64,000 nucleotides of DNA from Bog-473 sp963838835 (GCA_963838835.1 CAWITA010000030.1:44283-108282), one strand, 5' to 3'. Positions 50,554 through 60,953 are shown, counted from the first letter of the stretch. Program-made: numbers and translations. Notes: generated by a model from the sequence alone, not told the origin.

Positions 50554-50967
50554 TCACCCCTCAGTGTCCGTCGTTGCCGGTTCGGACGATCCGCGGCTGG
50601 CCCACCGGTGAACGGCCCAACCGGCGGCCACCAGGATCGCCCCGATTTCCGCCTCTTGCTGCAGGTCGATGCCCGTGGCCGCCAGGCTGGCCGAGGTGAC
50701 GGGCTCCCCCGCATTGGAGGTCGTTCCCGGCGACGTCGATGCACCGGTCGGCTCGCCGGCTGATTCGACCGTCGACGGAGCCGAAGCCACACCCGCCGAA
50801 GCGACCGGCGGACCGGCCGAAACCGTCCCCTCCGACACGGGAGGCTTACCCGACAGCGTTGCCGTTGCCCCCGCTGGCTTCATGGTCAGGATCTGAGGGA
50901 CCACCCAGGCCGTCGCGCCCACCGCGCCGCCAACGGTGATTTGACCGAGCACGGCACGCCTCGACAT
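50554..50967 (-). CDS. Tat-exported protein with a LAATG sortase-type C-terminus
   Basis: 137 residues from ATG 50967 (GTG 50976 is also possible; the frame is open to a TTG at 51111). The N-terminus is a twin-arginine signal (SRRAVLGQITVGGAVGATAW). The middle is low-complexity Ala/Gly/Pro/Ser/Thr. The C-terminus has LAATG at residues 95-99, then a hydrophobic stretch (IGAILVAAGWAV) and basic residues, as in cell-wall sorting signals cut by class E-type sortases. It is directly upstream of the HprK-like and PqqD-like genes and is the best candidate for their substrate. No sortase gene is in the window. Confidence 0.62.
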   Translation of the reverse strand: MSRRAVLGQITVGGAVGATAWVVPQILTMKPAGATATLSGKPPVSEGTVSAGPPVASAGVASAPSTVESAGEPTGASTSPGTTSNAGEPVTSASLAATGIDLQQEAEIGAILVAAGWAVHRWASRGSSEPATTDTEG

Positions 50968-51232
50968 CCTGGGCACTGAGGTGTCAGCGCTCAGTTCGTG
51001 CTCTCGGGGTGACGCTTGCGCCGGGCTGGATACCTTCGATGTCCATGAAACGACCGCCTCATAGCCGAGGAGCGCCCGACATTGCCAGCGCCGATGCGGG
51101 CACCACTCCAACTCTTTGCCTTCCTCGTACAGTACTTCGTAGAGTTCCTCTTGGAAACCGGAGACGAACCGACGCTCGCCCCTGGAAGCAGATCAGGGTT
51201 GGTGACCTGGGAAGTGAGCCGTTTGGAGGCGG

Positions 51233-52399
51233 ATGGGCTCAGTGATGGCTGATCAGATGGACCGCCAGCGATCAGAAGACCCCGTGACTGTGCACACGGC
51301 GAGATTGCTTTGGGAAGCCTGCCGCCGAGATCCTGACCCCGACGCCGTGTGGCGTGCCCTGGACGGAGGGGCAGACCTGCGCTGGGCCGTTGCAGCCGCC
51401 GTTGACCATCGCCTCGTGCCACTGCTTTGGCGAACCATTGCGGCCGCCGGGGCACAGGACCTGCTCGGCCCCGAGCGCGATGGTCTCGAAGCGGCCGCCA
51501 CTGCATTCCGGGTGGAAGCGCTGCTCCTCCTTCCTCCGGCGGTGGCCTTGGCCATCCGGCCGTTGACGGACGCCGGGCTCGAACCGGTCGTACTCAAAGG
51601 GCCTGCGCTGGCCAGCCGGTATCCCGAGCCGGGCTTGCGGCCGATGGAGGACATCGATGTGTTGTTGCCGAAGGCCGAGCACGTCCGGGCCATCGAAGCC
51701 CTGCAGGGAGCTGGTTGGCAGGTTGCTCGTGCCCACAGTGCAGCGTTCGACCTCTACGACACCGTGCTCACCCACCCAGAAGTCCCTTCTCTCTGCTTGG
51801 AGCTGCACGACGGCCTCGAGCGGAGCACGCAGAAGGTCACGGGGCTCGATCCGTTGGCGCTGTGGAAGCTTCGCCAGCCCATTGTCTGCGCAGGCACGGC
51901 CGCCTTCGGCCTCCCACTGACCGACGAGCTTGTCATGTTGGCGGCACATGCCGGAAAGCCTCATCACCGGTTTGCCCGGCTTGTCTGGATCGCTGACTTC
52001 GCCATGATCGTGGCCGACGCCGCGCAACGCGGCGCTCCGGTTGACTGGGGCGCCGTGCGTACGCTCGCCGACCAGACCCACTGCGCCTCCGTGCTGAGCC
52101 TGGCGCTCACCATGGCCCGGCGGGCCGGTGTCGACGTGCCGGCCGAGTTTCTGGCGCGGCCGATCCCACGCCGGCAACGCGAGGTGACGCAACGGCTGCT
52201 CTCAGAGACGCGGCCGCTGACCGATCCGGTGGTACCGGGTTTCGAGCTGGATTACGCGCTGAGCGTGACCGACGGCAGAGCACGGCGCATCAAGCTGCTC
52301 TATGCCCGATGGGCGTTGGATGACCCGGTCCGGCGACGGCTTCGCCGTGTGGTGGCCGCACCGCGGCGCGTCCTCAACTACGCAATCCATTCCCTCTGA
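51233..52399 (+). CDS. Nucleotidyltransferase-family protein (NTP_transf_5-like)
   Basis: 388 residues from ATG 51233, with GGAGG 3 bases before it (ATG 51245 is also possible). The nucleotidyltransferase core is GLRPMEDIDVLLPKAEHVRA near residues 135-154, with the metal-binding Asp pair in DID and the LEPVVLKGPALASRYPEPGL segment before it. ELHDGLERSTQKVTGLDPLA and a helical C-terminal half follow, as in the uncharacterised family often found beside PqqD- and HprK-like genes. It is divergent from that operon, so the four genes probably act together, for example to modify the tagged protein with a nucleotide. Confidence 0.8.
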   Translation: MGSVMADQMDRQRSEDPVTVHTARLLWEACRRDPDPDAVWRALDGGADLRWAVAAAVDHRLVPLLWRTIAAAGAQDLLGPERDGLEAAATAFRVEALLLLPPAVALAIRPLTDAGLEPVVLKGPALASRYPEPGLRPMEDIDVLLPKAEHVRAIEALQGAGWQVARAHSAAFDLYDTVLTHPEVPSLCLELHDGLERSTQKVTGLDPLALWKLRQPIVCAGTAAFGLPLTDELVMLAAHAGKPHHRFARLVWIADFAMIVADAAQRGAPVDWGAVRTLADQTHCASVLSLALTMARRAGVDVPAEFLARPIPRRQREVTQRLLSETRPLTDPVVPGFELDYALSVTDGRARRIKLLYARWALDDPVRRRLRRVVAAPRRVLNYAIHSL

Positions 52400-52428
52400 A
52401 ACACGGCACCAGGAACCTGCCTGCCACG

Positions 52429-54876
52429 TCAGGTCGGGGAATCGCCAGACCACGTGATCACGGCGCTGGCCCGGATGTCGCGCGACGAAGAACCCACCAG
52501 CACCTCGTACGATCCCGCATCGGCGCGCCAGCCGTGCGTGTCCACGTCCCAATAGCGGAAGGCCGCAGCGGTCAGCTCCACCTCGATCGACGCCTGCTGG
52601 CCGGCCTCCACCCCGACCTTCACGAAACCCACCAGCTCGCGGTCCGGGCGCGGCACCCGCGCCTCGAGCGCGCGCACGTACACCTGGACCACCTCGGTGC
52701 CCCGGCGCGCACCCTTGTTGCGCAGCCGTACCGCGACCCGCGCCGGCGTGATCTCCACCTGGTCGTAGACGATGTCCCCGTAGGAGAGGCCGTGCCCGAA
52801 CGCGAAGAGCGGGGCCACCCCGGCCGTCTCGTAGTGCCGGTAGCCGACGAGCACGCCCTCCTCGTAGTGCACCGTGCCGTCGGTCCCCGGGTAGCGCGCC
52901 GGCGACCCCCCGGTCGGCCCGTCCTCGACCCGCACGGGAAACGTCACGGGCAGGCGGCCCGTCGGTTCCGACGTCCCGACCAAGATGTCCGCCAGCGCGT
53001 CGGCGCCCTCCTCGCCTGGATACCAGGTCATGAGCACCGCGCCGGCACGTTCGGCCCAGGGCATCTCCACCGGCGAGCCGGCGTTGACCACGACCACGGT
53101 GCGGCGGTTGGCGGCGAGGACCGCCTCGACCAGTTCGCGCTGGCGACCCGGCAACGACAGGTCCGGCCGGTCGTGCCCCTCCGACTCCCACTGCCCGGTC
53201 GACCCCACCACGACCACCGCCACGTCGGCCGAGCCCGCCGCGGCAACGGCCCGCTCGAACTCGTCGCCGGGGTCCGGACGCGCCGCGCCGATCCGTACCC
53301 CCAAGATCGGGGACGAGGCGGACCGCGGCCACAGGTCGACTCCGAGCTCGTACGCACGACCGGCCTCGAGCGCACAGTCGGCTTCGACGGGCCGGCTGCC
53401 CGCTCCGTAGAACCCGTCGCCCCGCTCGGGCTCCGAGTTGTCGACGACGACGTCGCCGTCGAGACGGAGCACGCGAGCGTCCGGCGCTCTCCAGCCCCAG
53501 CCGCCACGGCCCTGACACGTCCGGCGTGAAGATCCCCCGGATCCGCACGGCGCACCGGCCCGCCTCGAGGCCGGGTTGCGGTGGCCCGATCCACAGGATC
53601 CGTGCCGTGTGGGCGACCTCGGCCGCGACCGCCGCCCGACCGTTCGTCTCGGGCGGGTCGGCGCCGTCGAAGTACTCGACGACGAACTGCTCGCCGTTGA
53701 CCAGGCGGAGGTCGACGGCGGGCAGACCGCGGTCGATGCGGCACCCCACCTCCGAGCGGATCGTCGCGTCCGGGAGGCGCTCGACCAGTGCGTCGGCCAC
53801 GCTGCGCCGCCGGTGCGGCGTGACTTCCGAGCTGCCACCACCCATCGCGAGCTGGCCGGCGTTGGGCCCGATCACGGCCACGCTGGCGACTTCGGCCGGG
53901 CTCGAGCGGGAGCAGTCCGTCGTTGACCAGGAGCACGGTGCCCTCGGCCGCCACCGCCCGGGCCACGGCGCGCCGCCCGGGGTCGTCCTCCTCCCGTTCC
54001 TCGGACCCCGGCCCCGTCCCGCGCCGTCTCCACCCGGTCCATCAGCCGCAGCACGCGCCGAACCTGGTCGTCGACGACGGTCTCGTCGACGAGTCCGTCG
54101 CGCACGGCGGCGGCCAGGGTCGGGCCGAACCAGGCCGAGGGGCCCGGCATCTCGAGGTCGAGGCCGGCGAGCACGGCCGGCGTCGTCGAGTGGGTCCCGA
54201 ACCAGTCCGACATGACCAGTCCGTCGAAGCCCCACTCGCGCCGAAGGATCCCGTTGATGAGGTCGGGCTGCTCACCGCAGTAGGTGCCGTTGACCTTGTT
54301 GTACGCGGTCATCACCGACCAGACGCCGGCTTCTCGTACGGCCTCTTCGAAGGCGACGAGGTGGATCTCCCGCAGGGCGCGCTCGGAGACCTCGGCGCTG
54401 ATGGTCATCCGCTCGTGCTCCTGGTCGTTGCAGGCGTAGTGCTTGATACAGCATCCGACCCCACCGCCCTGCACCCCCCGCACGTAGGCGACGGCGACGC
54501 GGGCCGTCAGCAGCGGGTCCTCGGAGAAGGACTCGAACGTGCGGCCCGCCAAGGGCGTGCGCGGGATGCAGACCGTCGGTCCGAGCAGGACGTGGACTCC
54601 CTTCGAACGGGCCTCGGCGGCCAGCACCGCGCCGAGCTGTTCGACCAACGCCGGGTTCCAGGTCGACCCGATCGCCATGCCGCAGGGCAGCGACAGCGAA
54701 CGCCGCCCGAGCAGGCTGTCGCCCCGGACGCCCGACGGGCCGTCGGACACCTTGAGAGCCGGAAGGCCGAGACGCTCGACCGGAGGGAGGTACCACATGT
54801 TGGCGCCGGCGGTGAGGGAGCACTTCTCATCGAGGGACAGGGCCTCGATGAGGCGCTCGACCTCGTCCGTCACCAC
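52429..54876 (-). pseudogene. Glycoside hydrolase family 3 with PA14 insert (several frame breaks)
   Basis: About 815 residues if repaired. The N-terminal barrel is intact: LSLDEKCSLTAGANMWYLPP, SDGPSGVRG, CIKHYACNDQEHERMTISAE and the nucleophile region WGFDGLVMSDWFGTHSTTPA (Asp in SDW). The frame then slips near 53950 (VARAVAAEGTVLLVNDGLLP), again near 53890, and near 53500, with a PA14-like insert (GIFTPDVSGPWRLGLESA). The C-terminal domain runs ADVAVVVVGSTGQWESEGHD, AGAVLMTWYPGEEGADALAD and a fibronectin-like end to 52429. A beta-glucosidase or xylosidase role is expected. It starts in frame with the upstream carboxylase gene. Confidence 0.72.
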
Positions 54877-56689
54877 GTGTCCACGAACGGCCGCCGGCGC
54901 CCGCCGCCGGGCGACGCCCACTCGATCGCGGGGGCCGGCCGCGTCGAGCGCGTGCACGAAGCGGGCCCGGGTCGCCGCCGGGTCGATCACGTCGTCGATC
55001 TCGAAGTACTCCGCCACGTGCAGAGCCTTCCCGTGCTCATAGGCACGGAACACCATGGCCGCGAAGGCCGCTTCCCGTTCGTCGGGGTCCTCGATGAGGT
55101 CGAGCTCGCGGCGGAAGCCGAGGCGCACGGCGCCCTCGAGCCCCATCCCGCCCAGCTCCCCGGTGGGCCAGGCCACGGTGAACAGGGGCCGGTGGAAGCT
55201 CCCGCCGGCCATGGCCTGCGCCCCGAGCCCGTACCCCTTGCGGAGCACGACGCAGGCGAAGGGCACCGTCAGCGACGACCCCACGACGAACATCCGGCTC
55301 ACGTGGCGGACCAGGGCGGTCTCCTCCGCCTCCGGCCCCACCATGAAGCCGGGCGTGTCGCACAACGACAGCAGCGGCAGCCCGAACGCCTCGCACAGCT
55401 GCATGAAGCGGGCGGCCTTGTCGGCGCACCCGGCGTCGATCGCCCCCGCCCCGTGCAGCGGGTTGTTGGCGACGACCCCGATCGCCCGGCCCTCCACCCG
55501 GGCCAACGCGGTCACCATCCCCGGCGAGAACGACGGCCGCAGCTCGAGCACCGACCCCTCGTCGGCCAACAGCTCGAGTGCCCGGCGTACGTCGTAGACG
55601 CGGCGCCGGTCCGGCGGCACGACCTCGCGGAGCATCTCCTGATCGGCCGCCGTCCAATCGCTCGCGTCCCCCTGGAAGTACGCCAGATACTGGCGGGCCA
55701 CCTCGACGGCCTCCTTCTCGTCGGCGCAGAGGACATCGACGACCCCGTTCGGCACCTGCGTCGACACCGGCCCGACCTCTTCGGGCGTGAACACGCCGAG
55801 CCCGCCCCCCTCGATCATGGCCGGCCCTCCCATCCCGATGTTGGCGTCGGGTGTGGCGATGATGACGTGGCAGCATCCGAGCAGCGCGGCGTTGCCGGCG
55901 AAACAGCGCCCCGAGACCACGCCGACGAGGGGCACCAGCCCGCTCAGCGCACCGAACCGGGCGAAGGCCTCGGTGTCGAGCCCCGTGACCGCGGCCGTGT
56001 CGGTGTCGCCGGGCCGTCCGCCGCCGCCCTCGGCGAAGAGCACGACCGGCAGCCGCAACCGCTCCACCAACTCGAAGAGGCGGTCCTTCTTCTTGTGGTT
56101 CATCTGGCCCTGGGTGCCGGCGAGGACGGAATAGTCATAGGACAGCACGGCGCAGCGATCGCCGTTGACGTGCCCGATGCCGGCGATCAGCCCGTCGGCG
56201 GGCGTGCGGGCCACGAGGTCCTCCCTGCTGCGGCGCGCCCGTTGGGCGGCGATGACGAGCCCGCCGTACTCCTCGAAGGTGCCGGGGTCGCACAGGTCCT
56301 CGATGTTCTCGCGCGCCGTCCGGCGGCCGTCGGCGTGCCGGCGCGCGGTGGCTTCGGGCCGTCCGGCGTCGCGGGTCGCCTCGCACGCGGGCCCACAGTT
56401 CGGCGAGCTCGGGGCGGATCTCGCCGCTCTTCGGTGCGTCGCGGCTCTCGTCGGTGGCGGCGGAGGGTTCGTCGGACTCGATCAGCGAAAGGAGCACGTC
56501 CCCGCTCTGCACGGCATCGCCGGGCGCCACGGCAACCGAGTCGATGCGGCCGGGCGTCGCGGCCTCGACCACGTGCTCCATCTTCATGGACTCGAGCACG
56601 ACGAGCTCGACGCCTGCGGCCACCTGGTCTCCCGGCGCCACGGCGATCCGGAGCACGGTGCCGGCGAAAGGCACCGTCAGATGGGTCAA
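54877..56689 (-). pseudogene. Biotinyl-domain / carboxyltransferase fusion, acyl-CoA carboxylase (one frame break)
   Basis: TTG 56689 overlaps the nitroreductase stop. Residues 1-85 form a biotinyl domain with the attachment motif VVLESMKMEHVVEAATPGRI (Lys in MKM). After a linker and a frame slip near 56390 comes a carboxyltransferase: ENIEDLCDPGTFEEYGGLVI, LVPLVGVVSGRCFAGNAALL, GGPAMIEGGGLGVFTPEEVG and LPLLSLCDTPGFMVGPEAEE. It would move carboxyl groups from biotin to an acyl-CoA. No biotin carboxylase is in the window. The frame runs on into GH3 without a stop, so the true end near 54890 is uncertain; a lost stop by frame slip is likely. Confidence 0.72.
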
Positions 56690-57357
56690 CCCGGCCACAG
56701 GGGATCGGGCACCTCGAAACCGACCGGCGTGCCCCAGGTGTTGCGATGCGAGACCTCGTGCGCGGGCCGTCGGGCGCCGACGCCCCAGGTGCCGGTGGGG
56801 TAGCCGAAGCTGACGGTGCCCGAAAGGACCCAGCCCTCGTCGGCGGGCACCTCGAGGATCTCGAGCGTCTCGGCCGGGTGGAAGAACTGGAGCAGTGCGG
56901 TCAGGCAGCTGCCGACGCCCTCGGCCCGGGCGGCCAGCATGGCGCTCCACACGGCGGGGTAGATCGAGCCGCCGGTCGGGTCGTGCTGGCTGAAGGGGAA
57001 GAGGTACAAGGGGACGTCCTCGAAGTGGTCGGCGAGCCACTGGGCCGAGCGCTGGATCTTGAGGATCTCGACGGACTCGGGTGCGTCGGGGTTGGCGTGC
57101 GCCGCATCGAGTTGGGGCTTGTAGATCGACTTCCACAACTCCCCGACGGCGTGCTGGTAGAGCGGGGCGAGGGCGGCCTTCTGGGCCGGGTCGTCGAGGA
57201 GGAGGAAGCGCCAGTTCTGCTGGTTGCCGCCCGAGGGGGCGTGGATGGCCGCATCGAGGATGCGCGCCTGGACGTCGTGGGGGATGGGGTCCTTCGTGAC
57301 CCGGCGCATGGCGCGCGTCGTGTAGAGCGCCTCGTGGAGTTCCATATGCACCGGCAC
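56686..57357 (-). CDS. Nitroreductase-family flavoprotein
   Basis: 223 residues. The FMN-binding RAMRRVTKDPIPHDVQARIL start, then SGGNQQNWRFLLLDDPAQKA, is the classic nitroreductase opening (Arg, Ser and Asn contacts to FMN). GGSIYPAVWSAMLAARAEGV and the C-terminal GTVSFGYPTGTWGVGARRPA complete the fold. It reduces nitro, quinone or enone groups with NAD(P)H. Its stop overlaps the start of the biotinyl-carboxyltransferase gene, so they are translated together. Confidence 0.88.
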   Translation of the reverse strand: MPVHMELHEALYTTRAMRRVTKDPIPHDVQARILDAAIHAPSGGNQQNWRFLLLDDPAQKAALAPLYQHAVGELWKSIYKPQLDAAHANPDAPESVEILKIQRSAQWLADHFEDVPLYLFPFSQHDPTGGSIYPAVWSAMLAARAEGVGSCLTALLQFFHPAETLEILEVPADEGWVLSGTVSFGYPTGTWGVGARRPAHEVSHRNTWGTPVGFEVPDPLWPG

Positions 57358-57385
57358 CTTACGCCGCCCGTCGGCGGGGCACGTC

Positions 57386-58875
57386 CTACGGCAGCCGCGC
57401 CCTGACCCGGGTTGCCGCTGGCGCTGGCGTGTGCCGGCGCACCTCGTCGATGAGCGGTGCGGCGGCGAGCGCGAGACCCCAGGCGACGAGGACGATCTGG
57501 AAGAACCAGGTGGGTGGCCGGCCGACCAGGTCGAATCTCGGCCAGGCCACGAGTGTGCCGGCGATGAGCGCGTACCACGGCGCCAGGCTCACCGCCCGGG
57601 CTCCGCGCAGGGCTCGTGGGACGATGACCACGATCGCGACGAGGATGAGCGCGACCCGGATCGGGGTGGTCATGTCGCCGAGGCCTTGGATCTCCCCGAT
57701 GAACACGGCGGGGACGGTGAGCAACCATGCGACGAGGGCGCCGCGGAAGCGGCCGCGCGCGACATCGAGCAAGAGAAGCGACACCGAGAGCGCCATGAAG
57801 TAGTACTCAAAGAGCTGCTGCTCAAAGGCGAGACGGAGGCCCAACGACAGGGCCACGAGTGCGAGCAGGGCGACCGGTTCGAGCACCAGCGGACCCAGCC
57901 GTCGCGTCGCCCACCAGGCGATCGCCGCCGCGATGGCCACGGGGACGAGGCGCGACAGCACCAAGAGCGACATGCCGTGCAGACCCAGCTCCCACAGGAC
58001 CGTGCCTCCGATGCCGCCCGTGGATCCCGTCCCGAGCAGGATCGCATGGGCCGCGCTGCCCTCACTGCCCGCGCTTCCTGCGCTCGCGGTGATCAGCGGT
58101 ATCGAAACGGCGGCCAGGGTGATCAGGCTCGCGGCGGCGAAGGGGAACCGGCGCGGCCCGGGCGCGACCACGAGGAGGGGCACGGCGACCAGGATCGTGT
58201 ACTGCTGGGACAAGAAGGCCAGTCCGATCAACACGCCGGCGGCGGCCCACGAGCCCCGGCGGGCGCAGGCGACGGCGGCGAGGGCGAGACCCAGCGCGAG
58301 AAGGTCCTCGGGGTGAAACGTGCTCTGGACACAGGTCCAGACGGGAGGAAGGCAGGCCACGAGCACCACGGCCGTCGGCTCCCACCCGGTGCGGCCCCGG
58401 CGGGTGGTCCGGATGACGGCGATCACCCCCGCCATGAGGGCGAACCAGCTCAGGAACCCGATCTTGAGCGTGGTCCCGACCACGCGGGCCTGTTCCGACC
58501 AGTCGTTGATGACGAGGAAGGCGCGGTCACAGTTCGGGCCCATGACGGTGCGTGGGGGAAGGGCAGGGTGTGGCCGACGCGGGCAACCGCGGCGACGCCC
58601 CCGGAGAGCAGCGGGTAGAGGGGCGCGGTGACCCGGAAGCCGTGGGGGAACGCGCAGTCGAGCCGGCCGTGCGCGATGGCCCAGGTGCTGAAGAGGGACT
58701 CGTAGGTGTCGTAGCCGCTGAATCCGCCCAGGAACGCCACCAATCCGAAGAACAGGGACGTGGCGAGGCACCATCCGAGTGCACACCACCATCCCGACAG
58801 CGGCTCGTCGAGCCAGGTGCGGACAGCCCGCACGGGCCGCGTGGGGAAGAGAAGCCCGCCTTGATTCGCCAACAC
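57386..58875 (-). pseudogene. Polytopic membrane protein (frameshifted near 58555)
   Basis: From 58875: SGWWCALGWCLATSLFFGLV and GYDTYESLFSTWAIAHGRLD give the first helix and an Asp/Glu-bearing outer loop, as in GT-C enzymes of the arabinosyl- or mannosyltransferase kind. After TAPLYPLLSGGVAAVARVGH the frame slips and continues in the frame that contains GTTLKIGFLSWFALMAGVIA, HPEDLLALGLALAAVACARR and about seven more helices, ending VRRHTPAPAATRVRARLP. The two parts together have the length and helix count of a GT-C glycosyltransferase. Substrate unknown. Confidence 0.6.
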
Positions 58876-58956
58876 GAAGAATTATCGCAGAGTACGAGCG
58901 GATTTCTTCAATGAATTCCCCTTCCTCCGATTCACAACGGAGCGTCAACTTCTGGG

Positions 58957-59650
58957 CTACCCGATGGCCGCCAGGCAGACGTCTGTGTTGGCGTCGAAGT
59001 CCTGCCCCGGGTCGTAGGCGTCGTAGGCCCCCGGTGGCGCGATCCAGACGTGACCCGACGAGTCGTACTCGACGATGTAGCGCGTCGTGGTGGGCGCACC
59101 GTGGAGGAAGGGGCCGGCGCCGCTCGCGGACGTGAGGGGGAGGTAGTCGTTGGCGTAGGTAGCGGCACTCCAGGGCGAAGGCGGTGCGGGGTAGTGGCCC
59201 TCCTCCGCCTGGTAGGCCGCCAGCGCGTCCTCGACGGACTTGGCGTCCGCCTGACAGGCGGCCACCTCAGCCTCGGAGGCCTGCTGGATGGAGACCGGCG
59301 TCGTCGACGTGCTCGACGTGGTCGACCCTGGAACCGTGGTCGCCGCGGTCGACTTCGGCGTCGGGGCCGAGTTGACCCCGCTCGCCAAGGCGAAAACGAG
59401 GCCGCCCAGCCCGGCCAGGGCGACCACGAGCAGGACCACGGTCGTTCTGCTCCACCGACGCCCGCGCCGGTCCTGGCGCGAGGTCGGCGTGGACGTCCAT
59501 CGGTACGTCGACCCAGGCGGAGTGAACCCAGCGCCGACGTGCCGTCCAGCGCTGCCCGTCCCAATGCACCTGCTCGTTGGGCGTGGCGCCCGCCGGGTAC
59601 CACCCCGGCGCGCGGCCCGGATCCGGACCTTGGACTTCTTCATCCGCCAC
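58957..59650 (-). pseudogene. DUF2510 / single-helix / pseudopilin-like protein (frameshifted near 59480)
   Basis: The frame from 59650 holds a DUF2510 motif (PGWYPAGATPNEQVHWDGQR, then W). It then slips to the frame reading RRWSRTTVVLLVVALAGLGG, a single membrane helix, a Ser/Thr-rich linker and EVAACQADAKSVEDALAAYQ with EEGHYPAPPSPWS, which is like the N-terminal helix and first loop of type IV/type II pseudopilin globular domains. It ends FDANTDVCLAAIG with a second Cys that may pair with the first. A sensor or surface role is possible; no pilus genes are near. Confidence 0.6.
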
Positions 59651-59734
59651 GGGCGCGACCTCCAGGCGGGCTGACCCGGACCATGCTACTCCCGTGTCAC
59701 CGCCTCACTCGACCACGCCTCGCGGTGGGTGGCC

Positions 59735-60859
59735 TCAGGCGGTGGCGCCCTCGTTGACCAGCTGCAGCTTCTCGACGGCGTCGATGTACTCCTCGACCAG
59801 CCCGAGCACCACGTCCTTCGTCCGCCGTACCGAGGTTGCCCGGCCGATGATCTGCCCGGCCGGGTTGAAATTCACGTCGCGGGCCTCCTCGGGGTAGGCG
59901 TGGCCGCGCGAGACGCACTCGATGGCCACCATCATCTGCAGGGGCATGCCCAACGGCTTGGGATTGCCCGGCGCCTCCCACGCCTCGGTCCAGTCGTTCT
60001 TGAGCAAGCGGCACGGCTTGCCGGTGAAGGACCGAGACCGGACCGTGTCGCGCGAGGTGGCCTTCAGGTAGCTCTCCATCTGCTTGGGCGGGACGTTGGC
60101 CTCCTCCACCGTCAGCCACAGCGACCCCGTCCACACGCCGGCGGCGCCCATGACCATGGCGGCCGCCATCTGGCGACCGGTCCCGACGCCCCCGGCTGCG
60201 AGCACCGGCAGCGGCGCCACCGCGTCGATGACCTCGGGCCACAACACGATGGACCCGACGTCGCCCGTGTGGCCGCCGCCCTCGGAGCCCTGGCAGATGA
60301 CGATGTCGACGCCGGCGGCCTGGTGGTTCAGCGCGTGCTTGACCGACCCCGCCAGGGCGGCGATGAGCATGCCGTGCTCGTGGACCTGTGCGATGACGTC
60401 GTCGGGCGGCGTTCCGAGCGCGTTGGCGACCAGCTTGACCTTGTCGTGACGCAGGATGACCTCCACCAGCGGTGCGGCGGTCGCCGCCGTCCAACCCAGC
60501 AGCTCCCGGCGGGGGCCGCCCTCGAGCTCGGGCACACCGTGGTCGGCGAGGATCTTCTTGGCAAAGGTCCGGTGCTCCTCGGGGATCATCGCCCGCAGTT
60601 CCGCCTCGAGCTTGACCGGGTCGAGCTCGCCCATGCCCTCGTACTTGCCCGGGATGACGATGTCCACCCCGTAGGGCCGGTCACCGACGTGGTCGTCGAG
60701 CCAACTGAGCTCGACCTCGAGCTCGTCGGCACTGAATCCCACGGCGCCCAGCACGCCCATGCCGCCGGCATTGGAGACCGCCGCCGCCACGTCCCGGCAG
60801 TGGGTGAAGGCGAAGATGGGGAATTCGATCCCGAGGCGCTCGCAGAGCTCGTTGTGCAC
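59735..60859 (-). CDS. Nitronate monooxygenase family (NMO)
   Basis: 374 residues from GTG 60859, preceded by AGGAGG. The FMN barrel is seen as LCERLGIEFPIFAFTHCRDV, SNAGGMGVLGAVGFSADELE, the conserved GVDIVICQGSEGGGHTGDVG (with the His of the active site) and APLPVLAAGGVGTGRQMAAA, which binds the FMN phosphate. The family oxidises alkyl nitronates, but many members act on enoyl-CoA or quinones. A KstR-like palindrome lies 95 bases upstream, in the spacer shared with the crotonase gene, so the two are probably controlled together. Confidence 0.88.
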   Translation of the reverse strand: MHNELCERLGIEFPIFAFTHCRDVAAAVSNAGGMGVLGAVGFSADELEVELSWLDDHVGDRPYGVDIVIPGKYEGMGELDPVKLEAELRAMIPEEHRTFAKKILADHGVPELEGGPRRELLGWTAATAAPLVEVILRHDKVKLVANALGTPPDDVIAQVHEHGMLIAALAGSVKHALNHQAAGVDIVICQGSEGGGHTGDVGSIVLWPEVIDAVAPLPVLAAGGVGTGRQMAAAMVMGAAGVWTGSLWLTVEEANVPPKQMESYLKATSRDTVRSRSFTGKPCRLLKNDWTEAWEAPGNPKPLGMPLQMMVAIECVSRGHAYPEEARDVNFNPAGQIIGRATSVRRTKDVVLGLVEEYIDAVEKLQLVNEGATA

Positions 60860-60953
60860 GGGGAAACCTCCTGCTTGGGTACCCGTCGATTGTTGCCCGT
60901 CTGGCCGTCCCATGGGGACGGAGCAACCGGTTGCCCGGGTCCGGCCCGACGAT

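Noticed and set aside
52420..52436. GTCAGGT near the GH3 stop as another TetR site
   Set aside because: The matching TGAC half-site at the right distance is missing and the position is convergent between two gene ends.
53923..57405. Very long plus-strand open frame of about 1160 codons
   Set aside because: It is antisense to the GH3, carboxyltransferase and nitroreductase genes, has no domain-like sequence and reflects the high G+C third positions of the true genes.
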